Shown here: piece after piece, positions 35,149-43,381 of the stretch | Position numbering within the stretch: the first letter of the stretch is position 1 | How the letters are laid out: each line of letters opens with the position of its first letter | From: Nostocoides sp. F2B08 | Lineage (GTDB): Bacteria > Actinomycetota > Actinomycetes > Actinomycetales > Dermatophilaceae | Length of the DNA: 64,000 nt | Assembly: GCF_009184895.1 (NCBI RefSeq) | Contig: NZ_WESE01000001.1 | Location: 558,001 to 622,000 of the forward strand | Direction: 5' to 3' | Notes under the pieces: generated by a model | What the model was told of the DNA's origin: nothing | The model's database searches: none | Seen by the model: only the letters and a program-made list of their open reading frames with translations | Position numbers and translations under genes: made by a program

Positions 35149-36485
35149 AGGGAGGCACCTTCCTGGGCGGGTGTGCGGGACGACGAACCGTTCGACGAGG
35201 CGAAGAGCGTGGCGTCCGTGGGGTCGAACGGGCAGTGCCCGAGCTCGAGGTGTCTGAGGTACTCGTCGCGGAAGTACTGGATGCTGCTCGTGATCGGCGA
35301 CGTGGCGCCGTCACCGAGGGCGCAGAACGAGCGACCGAGGATGTTGTCGCAGATGTCGAGGAGCTTCTCGAGGTCCTCCTCGTCGCCCTGTCCGTGCTCG
35401 AGCCGGCCGAGGATCTGCTTCAGCCACCACGTCCCCTCGCGACACGGAGTGCATTTGCCGCACGACTCGTGCTTGTAGAAGTCGGTCCAGCGGTCCACTG
35501 CACGGACGACGCACACGGTCTCGTCGAAGACCTGCAGCGCACGGGTGCCGAGCATCGAGCCCGCCTTGGCGACGGCGTCGAAGTCGAGGGGGATGTCGAG
35601 GTGCTCATCGGTGAAGAGCGGGGTCGAGGAGCCGCCCGGGGTCCAGAACTTGATCCGCTTGCCCCCGCGCATGCCGCCCGCCATCTCCAGCAGCTCGCGC
35701 ATCGTGATCCCGAGCGGGGCTTCGTACTGGCCGGGCTTCTCGACGTGGCCGGACAGGCTGAAGATGCCGAAGCCCTTGCTGCTCTCCGTTCCCATGTCGG
35801 CGAACCACTCGTCTCCGTGCAGGACGATCGGCGGGATGGAGGCGATCGACTCGACGTTGTTGACGACGGTGGGGCGGGCGTACAGACCGGCGACCGCCGG
35901 GAACGGCGGCTTGCTCCGCGGCTGTCCGCGACGGCCCTCGAGACTGTCGAGCAGCGCCGTCTCCTCGCCGCAGATGTAGGCGCCGGCTCCGGCGTGCACG
36001 GTCACGTCCAGGTCGAAGCCGGAGCCGTGGATGTCCTTGCCGAGATGACCGGCGGCATAGGCCTCTTCGACCGCACGGAGCAGGCGTCGGTAGACGTGAA
36101 CGATCTCACCCCGGATGTAGATGAAGGCGTGGTTGCACCCGATCGCGTAGGACGTGATGGCGATACCCTCGATGAGGATGTGCGGTGCCGCCATCATGAG
36201 CGGAGTGTCCTTGCAGGTGCCCGGCTCGGACTCGTCGGCGTTCACGACGAGGTAGCGAGGGCCGCCGTCCGGGGGTGGCAGGAAGCCCCACTTCATCCCC
36301 GTCGGGAAGCCGGCGCCGCCGCGACCGCGCAGGCCGGAGTCCTTGGCCATCTGGACGAGCTCGGCGGGGTCGAGTGAGAGGGCGCGGTCCAGCGCCTGGT
36401 AGCCCTCGTTGTCCTCGTAGGTGTCCAGGGTCCAGGACTGCGGGTGGTCCCAGAACTTCGTGAGGATGGGAGTGAGGGTGGTCAT
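35145..36485 (-). CDS. nuoF: NADH-quinone oxidoreductase subunit F
   Basis: FMN- and NADH-binding subunit, 446 residues. NADH/FMN glycine-rich loop [31 protein letters not shown], and the N3 [4Fe-4S] motif [14 protein letters not shown] are intact, with the downstream Cys in SFCALGDGA. It provides the entry site for NADH electrons that the second nuo cluster lacks. Coupled by 4-bp overlap to nuoE upstream and nuoG downstream. Confidence 0.97.
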   Translation of the reverse strand: MTTLTPILTKFWDHPQSWTLDTYEDNEGYQALDRALSLDPAELVQMAKDSGLRGRGGAGFPTGMKWGFLPPPDGGPRYLVVNADESEPGTCKDTPLMMAAPHILIEGIAITSYAIGCNHAFIYIRGEIVHVYRRLLRAVEEAYAAGHLGKDIHGSGFDLDVTVHAGAGAYICGEETALLDSLEGRRGQPRSKPPFPAVAGLYARPTVVNNVESIASIPPIVLHGDEWFADMGTESSKGFGIFSLSGHVEKPGQYEAPLGITMRELLEMAGGMRGGKRIKFWTPGGSSTPLFTDEHLDIPLDFDAVAKAGSMLGTRALQVFDETVCVVRAVDRWTDFYKHESCGKCTPCREGTWWLKQILGRLEHGQGDEEDLEKLLDICDNILGRSFCALGDGATSPITSSIQYFRDEYLRHLELGHCPFDPTDATLFASSNGSSSRTPAQEGASL

Positions 36486-37588
36486 GTCTCGTCCTCGGTG
36501 TCGGTGGCTCGGTTGTCGGACGCTCTGTTGTCGGACGCTCTGTTGCCGGACTCGGTGAGGCCGACGTCGTAGACCTCGTCGCGCGACCGGTTGGCCTCCG
36601 AATCGGGTGCGGTCACCTCGTCCTCGTCCTTGGCGGCGGGCCCGCTCACCTCGTCGCTCGGATCGGTGGCCTCGGGTGCCGCCTGGGTTCCGGCGGCGGC
36701 CTCGGGGCTCTCGGGCGTGATCTCGGTGCGCCCCGGGGCGTCGCCGTCGCTCGATGTGTCGGCGTCGGGCGTCACCGTGGCCTTCACCTGCTCGCTGGTC
36801 CCGTCGGAGCGGGCCGCATCGGCGGCGGCGGGGGTATCGGCCTCCCGGGACGATGTCGGCGGGAGGGCTTCGGCGCGCGGAGCCTCCCAGCCGTTCTCCT
36901 TCGCCAGAGACAGTCCCACCAGCGAGGGCGGACCTGCCCCGACACCCTCGTCGGCGAGGCCGTCGGAGAAGCCGGCGAGCACCCGCGAGACCTCCTTGAA
37001 GGTCCGGACCTGGCTCGGGCCCCGCGTCGGCCGGACCGGGTTGCCCGCCCGCAGCTCGTCGACGAGGGCGATCGTCGACTCCGGGGTCTGGTTGTCGAAG
37101 AACTCCCAGTTGGTCATCACGACCGGCGCATAGTCGCAGGCGGCGTTGCACTCGACCCGCTCGAGGGTGATCCGGCCGTCCTCGGTCGTCTCGTCATGTC
37201 CGATGCCGAGGTGCTCGGAGACCGCCTCCCAGATCTCGTCGCCGCCCATGATGGCGCACAACGTGTTCGTGCAGACGCCCACGGTGTACTCGCCGTTGGG
37301 GTGCCGCTTGTACTGCGTGTAGAACGTCGCCACCCCGGACACCTCGGCAGCGCTCAGCTCGAGCAGCTCGGCGCACAGGTCGATCCCGCGGCCGGTGATG
37401 TACCCGTCGATCGACTGGACGAGGTGGAGCATCGGGAGGAGCGCCGAGCGCTTCTGCGGGTAGCGCGCGATGATCTCCGCCGCGTCGGCACGGAACGTGG
37501 CCTCGACCTCCGGCGCATACGGTTCCTTGGACTCGGCCGGCACCTCCAGGTGCCCGGATGCGGTCTGCAGTCCGAAGTCGCCGGCCAT
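36482..37588 (-). CDS. nuoE: NADH-quinone oxidoreductase subunit E with long acidic C-terminal tail
   Basis: Thioredoxin-fold [2Fe-2S] (N1a) subunit. 368 residues against about 160-250 in most bacteria. The ferredoxin domain is residues 25-185 with ligands C106, C111, C147 and C151 (VCTNTLC and ECNAACDYAP). A conserved actinobacterial extension to about 235 (QVRTFKEVSRVLAGF, PSLVGLSLAKENGW) is followed by roughly 130 residues of low-complexity Ala/Asp/Glu/Thr/Pro sequence, ending in short repeats (ASDNR ASDNR). The start overlaps the stop of a 35-codon ORF (TGATG). The tail is presumably disordered; no function known. Confidence 0.94.
   Translation of the reverse strand: MAGDFGLQTASGHLEVPAESKEPYAPEVEATFRADAAEIIARYPQKRSALLPMLHLVQSIDGYITGRGIDLCAELLELSAAEVSGVATFYTQYKRHPNGEYTVGVCTNTLCAIMGGDEIWEAVSEHLGIGHDETTEDGRITLERVECNAACDYAPVVMTNWEFFDNQTPESTIALVDELRAGNPVRPTRGPSQVRTFKEVSRVLAGFSDGLADEGVGAGPPSLVGLSLAKENGWEAPRAEALPPTSSREADTPAAADAARSDGTSEQVKATVTPDADTSSDGDAPGRTEITPESPEAAAGTQAAPEATDPSDEVSGPAAKDEDEVTAPDSEANRSRDEVYDVGLTESGNRASDNRASDNRATDTEDET
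36513..36557 (-). repeat. Tandem 15-bp repeat in the nuoE 3' end
   Basis: Two identical 15-bp copies (36513-36527 and 36528-36542; plus strand TTGTCGGACGCTCTG) followed by a degenerate third copy (36543-36557). They encode the repeated pentapeptide SDNRA region at the extreme C-terminus of NuoE. A likely site of length variation between strains. Confidence 0.8.
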
Positions 37589-37695
37589 CAGTGGTCGTCC
37601 TTTCGCGCAACGACGGTCGCTCCGCGCCTCGGGACCACGCAGAGCATGGGATCCGCCCAGGGCTCGCTCGGGTGCTCACTCCCTGCTGCACTCAT
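37588..37695 (-). CDS. Small ORF translationally coupled between nuoD and nuoE
   Basis: 35-codon reading frame starting [18 protein letters not shown] and ending [10 protein letters not shown]. Its ATG overlaps the nuoD stop (ATGA) and its TGA overlaps the nuoE ATG (TGATG), the same coupling used by nearly every gene of this operon. Without it the nuoD-nuoE junction would be a 103-bp gap, whereas most other junctions are 0-13 bp. No membrane segment; it has one Cys and a basic C-terminal half. No homolog is recognised. It could be a real small complex I accessory peptide or a leader that only couples translation of nuoE. Confidence 0.6.
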   Translation of the reverse strand: MSAAGSEHPSEPWADPMLCVVPRRGATVVARKDDH

Positions 37696-39110
37696 CGGTC
37701 CACCCCTCCCATCACGGGGTCGATCGAGGCGACCGCGACGATGACGTCGGCGAGCATGCCGCCCTCGCACATCGCCGCCGTGGCCTGGAGGTTGTTGAAG
37801 CTCGGGTCCCGGAAGTGGGCGCGGTACGGGCGGGTGCCCCCGTCCGAGACCACGTGGCAGCCGAGTTCGCCCTTGGGCGACTCGATGGCCACATAGGCCT
37901 GCCCCGGCGGAACCCGGAACCCTTCGGTGACGAGCTTGAAGTGGTGGATGAGCGCCTCCATGGAGGTGCCCATGATCTCGCGGATGTGGTCGAGGCTGTT
38001 GCCCATACCGTCGCCTCCGACGGAGAGCTGGGCCGGCCAGGCGATCTTCTTGTCGGTGACCATCACCGGGTCGCCGACACTGTCCTGGAGCCGCGCGATG
38101 GCCTGCTCCACGATCCGCAGCGACTGGTACATCTCGTCGATGCGGTTGCGGAGCCGGTCGTAGGCGTCGCAGCCGGTGCGGGTGATGACGTCGAAGTCGT
38201 AGGTCTCGTAGCCGCAGTACGGATCGCTCTTGCGCAGGTCGTGCGGAAGGCCGGCGGATCGCAGGATCGGGCCGGTGAGTCCGAGCGCGATGCATCCCGT
38301 CAGGTCGAGGTATCCGATGCCCTTCGTCCGTCCCTTGAGGATCGGGTTCTCGTTGAGAAGCTTCTCCAGCTCGCCGAGACCGGTGCGCAGCTGCGGGATG
38401 ATCTCCTTGACCTTGTCGATCGCACCTGCGGGCAGGTCCTGGGCGACCCCGCCGGGGCGCACGTACGCGTTGTTCATGCGCAGCCCGGTGATCATCTCGA
38501 AGACCGCGAGGATGCGCTCACGTTCGCGGAACCCGGTCGTCATGATGGTCGTCGCGCCCATCTCCATGCCGCCGGTGGCGAGACAGACGAGATGGCTGCC
38601 CATGCGGTTCAGTTCCATCATCATCACCCGGATGACGTTGGCCCGCTCGGGGATCTGGTCCTCGATCCCCAGGAGCCGTTCGACCGCCAGACAGTACGCC
38701 GTCTCGTTGAAGATCGGCATGAGGTAGTCCATCCGGGTGCAGAACGTCACGCCCTGGGTCCAGGTGCGGAACTCCATGTTCTTCTCGATACCGGTATGGA
38801 GGTAGCCGATCCCCGCCCGGGCCTCGGTGACCGTCTCGCCGTCGAGCTCGAGGATGAGCCGGAGCACACCGTGTGTCGACGGGTGCTGCGGACCCATGTT
38901 CACGACGATGCGCTCCTCGTTCAATGAGGTCGCCTCGTCGACGAGGTCGTCCCAGTCGCCGCCGCCGGCCTGGAAGACCCGACCCTCGGTCTCGACATAA
39001 CCCTCGTCGCCGTAGACGAAGCTGTCGCCGTCGCTGGAGTCGCCGCCGGCCGTCGTCGCGCTGTCGGACGCGGTGCTGGCGAAGGTGTCGTCGGTGTGTG
39101 GGGTGGTCAT
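37692..39110 (-). CDS. nuoD: NADH-quinone oxidoreductase subunit D
   Basis: 49 kDa-type subunit that forms the quinone-reduction site with NuoB, 472 residues. Hydrogenase-like signature [20 protein letters not shown], with the His of the quinone site, [20 protein letters not shown] and YEPYC-type [20 protein letters not shown] are clear, and the C-terminal DPVMGGVDR is the usual family ending. The N-terminal 55 residues are an acidic Ser/Asp/Gly-rich extension. It is the only nuoD in the window, so it is the candidate shared partner for the second, nuoD-less cluster. Confidence 0.96.
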   Translation of the reverse strand: MTTPHTDDTFASTASDSATTAGGDSSDGDSFVYGDEGYVETEGRVFQAGGGDWDDLVDEATSLNEERIVVNMGPQHPSTHGVLRLILELDGETVTEARAGIGYLHTGIEKNMEFRTWTQGVTFCTRMDYLMPIFNETAYCLAVERLLGIEDQIPERANVIRVMMMELNRMGSHLVCLATGGMEMGATTIMTTGFRERERILAVFEMITGLRMNNAYVRPGGVAQDLPAGAIDKVKEIIPQLRTGLGELEKLLNENPILKGRTKGIGYLDLTGCIALGLTGPILRSAGLPHDLRKSDPYCGYETYDFDVITRTGCDAYDRLRNRIDEMYQSLRIVEQAIARLQDSVGDPVMVTDKKIAWPAQLSVGGDGMGNSLDHIREIMGTSMEALIHHFKLVTEGFRVPPGQAYVAIESPKGELGCHVVSDGGTRPYRAHFRDPSFNNLQATAAMCEGGMLADVIVAVASIDPVMGGVDR

Positions 39111-39853
39111 CAGCTGTACGTCCTCCGCTGGTCCGGCGGCGGGACGGTGCCGCCCTTGTACTCGACGGGGATGCCCCCGAGCGGGTAGTCCTTGCGCTGG
39201 GGGTGCCCGGGCCAGTCGTCCGGCATCAGGATGCGGGTCAGGGCGGGGTGGCCGTCGAAGATGACGCCGAACATGTCCCATGTCTCGCGTTCGTGCCAGT
39301 CCACGGCCGGGTACACGGACACCGCCGACGGGATGTAGGGGTCTGCGTCCGGACAGGTGACCTCGACCCGCAGCCGCCGGCCGTCGTGGGTGATGGAGAG
39401 CAGGTGGTAGACGGCGTGCAGCTCGGCGCCGGTGTCATCCGGGTAGTGCACACCCGAGACACCGAGACACATCTCGAAGCGCAGCGACGGCTCGTCACGC
39501 AGTGCCCGGAGCACGCGCAGGAGCTCCTCACGCCGGACGTGGAGCGTCAGCTCACCCCGGTCCACGACGACGCGATACACGGCCTCACCGAAGGCGTCGG
39601 CTCCGCCGAGCGCGGCCTCGAGCCCGTCGGCGACGTCGTCGTAGTATCCGCCGTAGGGCCGGACCGCCGCTCCGGGGAAGAGGATCGGCGCGACCAGACC
39701 GCCGTAGCCGGAGGTGTCCCCACCTCCCTGGGCGCCGAACATCCCGCGCCGCTCGCCGCGCTGCACCGGCTCTGGAGTCGCGCCCGGACCGGCAGGCAGG
39801 TTGTCGGCCTCGGGTGCACCGTCCGGGCCGGAGGCGTCCTGCTTCTCGGTCAT
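39110..39853 (-). CDS. nuoC: NADH-quinone oxidoreductase subunit C
   Basis: 30 kDa-type peripheral subunit, 247 residues. The family signature is [19 protein letters not shown] followed by [20 protein letters not shown]. The N-terminal 60 residues are low complexity (Gly/Pro/Ala with [16 protein letters not shown]), usual for actinobacterial NuoC. The stop overlaps the nuoD ATG and the start overlaps the nuoB stop. Confidence 0.95.
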   Translation of the reverse strand: MTEKQDASGPDGAPEADNLPAGPGATPEPVQRGERRGMFGAQGGGDTSGYGGLVAPILFPGAAVRPYGGYYDDVADGLEAALGGADAFGEAVYRVVVDRGELTLHVRREELLRVLRALRDEPSLRFEMCLGVSGVHYPDDTGAELHAVYHLLSITHDGRRLRVEVTCPDADPYIPSAVSVYPAVDWHERETWDMFGVIFDGHPALTRILMPDDWPGHPQRKDYPLGGIPVEYKGGTVPPPDQRRTYS

Positions 39854-40476
39854 GCGAGGAGGTTCCTTCCGACGAAGGACGGGTGGTCCGGACCCTGTCC
39901 CGAGGTCAGCTCGTGATGTCCGTGGACATGAGTCGCGGGCATGAGCGACGTCGGCGTGGCCTCGAGAGCCGCCGCCTCGGCCGCCGCGACGGCCTTCGCC
40001 CGGTTGACGCCCAGGGGTGCGTGCCGCACCTGCTGGTGCAGGGTGATGATCGCGTTGAGCAGCATCTGGGGGCGGGGCGGACAGCCCGGTAGATAGATAT
40101 CGACCGGGATGATGTGATCGACGCCCTGGACGATCGCGTAGTTGTTGAACATCCCGCCGGAGCTCGCGCACACGCCCATGGAGATGACCCACTTGGGCTC
40201 GGCCATCTGGTCGTACACCTGTCGGACGACCGGGGCCATCTTCTGGCTGACCCGCCCGGCGACGATCATCAGGTCGGCCTGGCGCGGGGTGGCGGCGAAG
40301 CGCTCCATTCCGAAGCGGGCGAGGTCGTAGTCCGGCGTTCCCACGGCCATCATCTCGATCGCGCAGCACGCGAGCCCGAAGGTGGCCGGCCACATCGAGG
40401 CCTTGCGGCCCAGGCCCGCGATCTGCTCGACCGTCGTGAGGAGCAGTCCGCTCGGGAGCTTGTCTTCGATACCCAT
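39850..40476 (-). CDS. nuoB: NADH-quinone oxidoreductase subunit B
   Basis: N2-cluster subunit, 208 residues. Ligands are C37-C38 ([10 protein letters not shown]), C103 ([10 protein letters not shown]) and C132 (LPGCPPRPQ). N-terminus [18 protein letters not shown] is the usual actinobacterial form. The C-terminal 55 residues are an Ala-rich, His-containing extension. It is separated from nuoA by 115 bp, the largest gap in the operon. No promoter was clearly seen in that gap. Confidence 0.96.
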   Translation of the reverse strand: MGIEDKLPSGLLLTTVEQIAGLGRKASMWPATFGLACCAIEMMAVGTPDYDLARFGMERFAATPRQADLMIVAGRVSQKMAPVVRQVYDQMAEPKWVISMGVCASSGGMFNNYAIVQGVDHIIPVDIYLPGCPPRPQMLLNAIITLHQQVRHAPLGVNRAKAVAAAEAAALEATPTSLMPATHVHGHHELTSGQGPDHPSFVGRNLLA

Positions 40477-40591
40477 GACGTGTCCTTTGTCCGTTCGGTT
40501 CGTCCGGCTCAGCGGGTTCCGGTCACCATGGCCGGCCGGTCAGTGCCTCTGTCGCACTCTCTCCAGTCAAGTTCACTGCGCGCCCCCGTCA

Positions 40592-40957
40592 TCAGTCCCA
40601 CTCGAAGCCGCCGCGCTTCCACACGTAGGCGTCGGCGATGAAGAACGCGTTGAGGAGGAACAGGAACATGGCCAGCAGAGTGAACAGGCCGAGCTGGTCG
40701 AAGGCCACCGCGTAGGGGTAGAGGAAGACGGCCTCGATGTCGAAGATGATGAACAGCATCGCCGTCAGGTAGTACTTGATCGGGAACCGACCACCCTCGG
40801 CAGCCTGCGGGCTCGGTTGGATGCCGCACTCGTAGGCCTCCGCCTTGGCGCGGTTGTATCGCTTCGGCCCCACGATCTGGGCCAGTCCGACCGAGAAGAT
40901 CACGAACCCCGCGCCCAGAGCGACGAGGATCAGCATGGGGGTGTAGGGGTTCGTCAT
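40592..40957 (-). CDS. nuoA: NADH-quinone oxidoreductase subunit A
   Basis: First gene of the complete complex I operon, 121 residues, three hydrophobic segments. AYECGIQPSPQAAEGGRFPI and KYYLTAMLFIIFDIEAVFLY are the family signatures, and the conserved loop Cys is present (AYECG). A purine-rich AAAGGGG ribosome binding site lies about 9 nt before the ATG, so unlike many genes here it has a leader. The 221-bp upstream region carries a Rex-type operator and two candidate -10 boxes. Confidence 0.96.
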   Translation of the reverse strand: MTNPYTPMLILVALGAGFVIFSVGLAQIVGPKRYNRAKAEAYECGIQPSPQAAEGGRFPIKYYLTAMLFIIFDIEAVFLYPYAVAFDQLGLFTLLAMFLFLLNAFFIADAYVWKRGGFEWD

Positions 40958-41061
40958 CGGCGCGGATGCCCCTTTCGAGTCGGACGGCTGTGCTGTCTGG
41001 CTGCGGACCCCCTGTGCGGGCCTGCTCCCGTTGTGCGGTGGGTCACATCGCTGGCGGTCTC

Positions 41062-41067
41062 ATCCTA
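41062..41067 (-). promoter_or_regulatory. Candidate -10 box proximal to nuoA
   Basis: TAGGAT on the minus strand, about 105 nt before the nuoA ATG, would give a leader of about 95 nt containing the AAAGGGG site. No clear -35. Confidence 0.3.
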
Positions 41068-41111
41068 GAGGCGCACACCGAAGCGCGGCGCGTGGGACCC
41101 GCGGGCGTTGC

Positions 41112-41129
41112 TTGTGATCGCATTCACGA
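41112..41129. promoter_or_regulatory. Rex-type redox operator upstream of nuoA-N
   Basis: TTGTGATCGCATTCACGA matches the Rex consensus TTGTGA-N6-TCACAA with one mismatch (G for A near the 3' end); the GTGA-N6-TCAC core is perfect. Rex senses NADH/NAD+ and is known to control nuo and cyd genes in Streptomyces. Here it sits just downstream of a possible -10 box (TAGACT, minus strand 41143-41138), a position suited to repression of nuoA-N when NADH is low. Confidence 0.7.
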
Positions 41130-41137
41130 GCGGTGCG

Positions 41138-41143
41138 AGTCTA
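41138..41143 (-). promoter_or_regulatory. Candidate distal -10 box of the nuoA-N operon
   Basis: TAGACT on the minus strand. Predicted transcription start about 41131, which places the Rex-type operator at about +3 to +20. The -35 region is weak. Confidence 0.35.
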
Positions 41144-41168
41144 TGAAGCGTTCTGAGCGCCAACCCAC

Positions 41169-41182
41169 TTAGGGTCCCCTAA
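41169..41182. repeat. Short palindrome at the menG 3' end
   Basis: TTAGGG-TC-CCCTAA, a 6-bp inverted repeat overlapping the menG stop codon (41179-41181). It may be a weak terminator of menG or an operator-like element upstream of nuoA. It resembles half of an iron-box palindrome but is 5 bp too short. Confidence 0.4.
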
Positions 41183-41916
41183 CCCGGCTGACCGGCGGCT
41201 TCGTCCCCGCGGCCAGGGCTCGGCCCAGGTCTGGTCGCGCGGTGCAGAGCCACGATGCCGCCGCTCAGGTTGCGCCACTGGACGCCCTCCCAACCGGCGT
41301 CGCGGACCACCCGCGCCAGGCCCTCCTGGTCGGGCCAGGCCTGGATCGACTCGGCGAGGTAGACGTAGGACTCGGGGTTCGAGCTGACCCGTCGAGCGAC
41401 GGCCGGAAGCGACCGCATGAGGTACTGCTGGTAGATCCTGCGGAAGGCGCCGTTCGTCGGCGCGCTGAACTCGCAGACGACGAGGCGACCACCGGGACGC
41501 GTGACGCGGAGGAACTCGGCCAGGGCCACCGCCGGCTCGGCCACGTTGCGCAGTCCGAAGCTCATCGTCACGGCGTCGAAGGACGCGTCGGCGAACGGCA
41601 GTCGCATCGCGTCGGCGGCGGTGAAGCCGAGATCGTCGCGCCGGTCGCGACCGACGTGGAGCATCCCGAGGGAGAAGTCGGCGGGCACCACGTCGACTCC
41701 GGCGTCGGCGAAGGGCTCGCTGGAGGTACCCGTGCCGGCCGCGATGTCGAGGACCGTCTCGCCAGGGCGTGCCGCGACCGCGCGGACCACGGCGCGCCGC
41801 CAGAGTCGGTCCTGGCCGAGCGACAGGACGTCGTTGGTCAGGTCGTACCGGCCGGCGACGTCGTCGAACATCGCCGCAACGTCGTGAGGGTCCTTCTCCA
41901 GGCTGGCGCGGGTCAT
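41179..41916 (-). CDS. menG: Demethylmenaquinone methyltransferase
   Basis: SAM-dependent C-methyltransferase that performs the last step of menaquinone synthesis (UbiE/MenG/Coq5 family), 245 residues. Signatures: [20 protein letters not shown], the SAM motif [15 protein letters not shown], and family motif [22 protein letters not shown]. The C-terminal 20 residues are a Pro/Gly/Arg extension. The ATG at 41916 lies 6 nt after a weak CATGAT box. Divergent from menF, and upstream of the nuo operon in the same direction. Confidence 0.95.
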   Translation of the reverse strand: MTRASLEKDPHDVAAMFDDVAGRYDLTNDVLSLGQDRLWRRAVVRAVAARPGETVLDIAAGTGTSSEPFADAGVDVVPADFSLGMLHVGRDRRDDLGFTAADAMRLPFADASFDAVTMSFGLRNVAEPAVALAEFLRVTRPGGRLVVCEFSAPTNGAFRRIYQQYLMRSLPAVARRVSSNPESYVYLAESIQAWPDQEGLARVVRDAGWEGVQWRNLSGGIVALHRATRPGPSPGRGDEAAGQPG

Positions 41917-41987
41917 GGTCCCATCATGTCCCACGCGCGAACCCCGGCTCGAGCCATACCGTGCCGGGAGACGACCTTGCGTGGTCG

Positions 41988-41993
41988 TATTCT
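41988..41993 (+). promoter_or_regulatory. Putative -10 box of menF
   Basis: TATTCT, 8 nt before ATG at 42002; near-leaderless arrangement. It fixes the start at 42002 rather than the upstream in-frame start at 41915. Confidence 0.45.
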
Positions 41994-42001
41994 TGGCGGC
42001 G

Positions 42002-43318
42002 ATGACGCTCCTGCCAGCCTCCGGCCCCGCCGGCGCCCGCAGCGACCGGCCGGCCGGGACCGGGCCCCTGGTCGCGCGCACGGTACCCATTCCCCTGTCG
42101 CTGGCTCACGACCTGCTCGCCGTCATCCCCGCATTGCCTGCGGATCAGCTGTACTCGTGGGTGCGCCGCGGCGAGGGTTTCGTCGGGTGGGGCCGGGTGG
42201 CGTCCGTCGTCACCCGCGGGGCCGACCGCTTCACCGAGGCCGAGGCGTGGTGGCAGGCCCTCGTGCAGAGCGCCCAGGTGCATGACGAGGTGAAGGTCCC
42301 CGGCACCGGACCGATCGCCGTGGGCAGCTTCTCCTATGCTGCCGACTCCACCGCCGGTGCCACGCTCGCCGTCCCCCAGGTCGTCGTGGGACGGAGGGGC
42401 GAGCAGGCGTGGGTCACGACGATGGGGGTCGGCTCGGCACCCGAGGTCCCCCAGCTCGCCGCCAGCAGGCCGGAGCAGCCCATCGGCGTCCGGTTCGCGG
42501 ACGGGGGGCTCTCCAGCCCGGAGTGGGCGACCGTGGTCCGCGAGGCGGTGGCACGGATCACGAGCAGTGTGCTCGACAAGGTCGTCCTCGCGCGCGACCT
42601 CGAGGTCGCGACGGACGCCCCGATCGACATCCGCTGGCTGCTCGCGCGACTCGCCGAACGGTATGAGAACACCTGGGTCTTCGCGACCGACGGACTGGTC
42701 GGCGCCACCCCCGAGCTGCTCGTACGACTGGACAAGGGTCTGGTGCACTCACGAGTGCTGGCAGGAACGATCCGGCGCACCGGTGACGACGAGCACGACC
42801 TCGCTCTGGCGGCCTCACTCGCCCGCTCGTCGAAGGACCTCGAGGAGCACGAGTACGCCGTCCGGTCCGTGGCCGACGCACTGCGCCCGCACTGCTTCTC
42901 CATGAACGTCCCGGAGTCTCCGTTCGTCCTGCACCTGACCAACGTCATGCACCTCGCGACCGACGTCGCGGGGGTGCTCGGTGACCGCACCACGTCGTTG
43001 ACCCTCGCCGCCTCGCTCCATCCGTCCGCCGCCGTCTGTGGCACCCCCACGGTTCAGGCCGACGCCGTCATCACCGACATCGAGGGCATGGACCGCGGTC
43101 GCTACGCCGGCCCCGTCGGCTGGATGGATGCGGCCGGCGACGGCGAATGGGGGATCGCCCTGCGCTGCGGCGCACTGCTCCCCGACGACCGTCGGATGCG
43201 CATCTACGCCGGCTGCGGCATCGTCGCGGGATCCGACCCCGAGGCCGAGGTGGCCGAGTCGGACGCGAAGTTCATCCCGATGCGGGATGCACTGACTGCG
43301 CCACCCCTTCAGCGCTGA
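42002..43318 (+). CDS. menF: Isochorismate synthase
   Basis: Converts chorismate to isochorismate, the first step of menaquinone synthesis. 438 residues. The chorismate-binding domain shows [74 protein letters not shown] and [20 protein letters not shown], all in canonical order. It lacks a fused lyase, as expected for MenF rather than a salicylate synthase. It is transcribed opposite to menG and menD. Confidence 0.94.
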   Translation: MTLLPASGPAGARSDRPAGTGPLVARTVPIPLSLAHDLLAVIPALPADQLYSWVRRGEGFVGWGRVASVVTRGADRFTEAEAWWQALVQSAQVHDEVKVPGTGPIAVGSFSYAADSTAGATLAVPQVVVGRRGEQAWVTTMGVGSAPEVPQLAASRPEQPIGVRFADGGLSSPEWATVVREAVARITSSVLDKVVLARDLEVATDAPIDIRWLLARLAERYENTWVFATDGLVGATPELLVRLDKGLVHSRVLAGTIRRTGDDEHDLALAASLARSSKDLEEHEYAVRSVADALRPHCFSMNVPESPFVLHLTNVMHLATDVAGVLGDRTTSLTLAASLHPSAAVCGTPTVQADAVITDIEGMDRGRYAGPVGWMDAAGDGEWGIALRCGALLPDDRRMRIYAGCGIVAGSDPEAEVAESDAKFIPMRDALTAPPLQR

Positions 43319-43381
43319 CGGCTTCCGTCGGACGCGAAACCGGCGCCCCGACCCTCGGCCCGACGGGTCCCTCGCCCACGC

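Noticed and set aside
36513..36557. 15-bp repeats as a CRISPR-like array
   Set aside because: The repeats are directly adjacent with no spacers and lie in the nuoE reading frame.
41169..41182. TTAGGGTCCCCTAA as an iron-regulator (IdeR/DtxR) box
   Set aside because: The known box is 19 bp with TTAGG-N9-CCTAA spacing; this palindrome is 14 bp and overlaps the menG stop codon.
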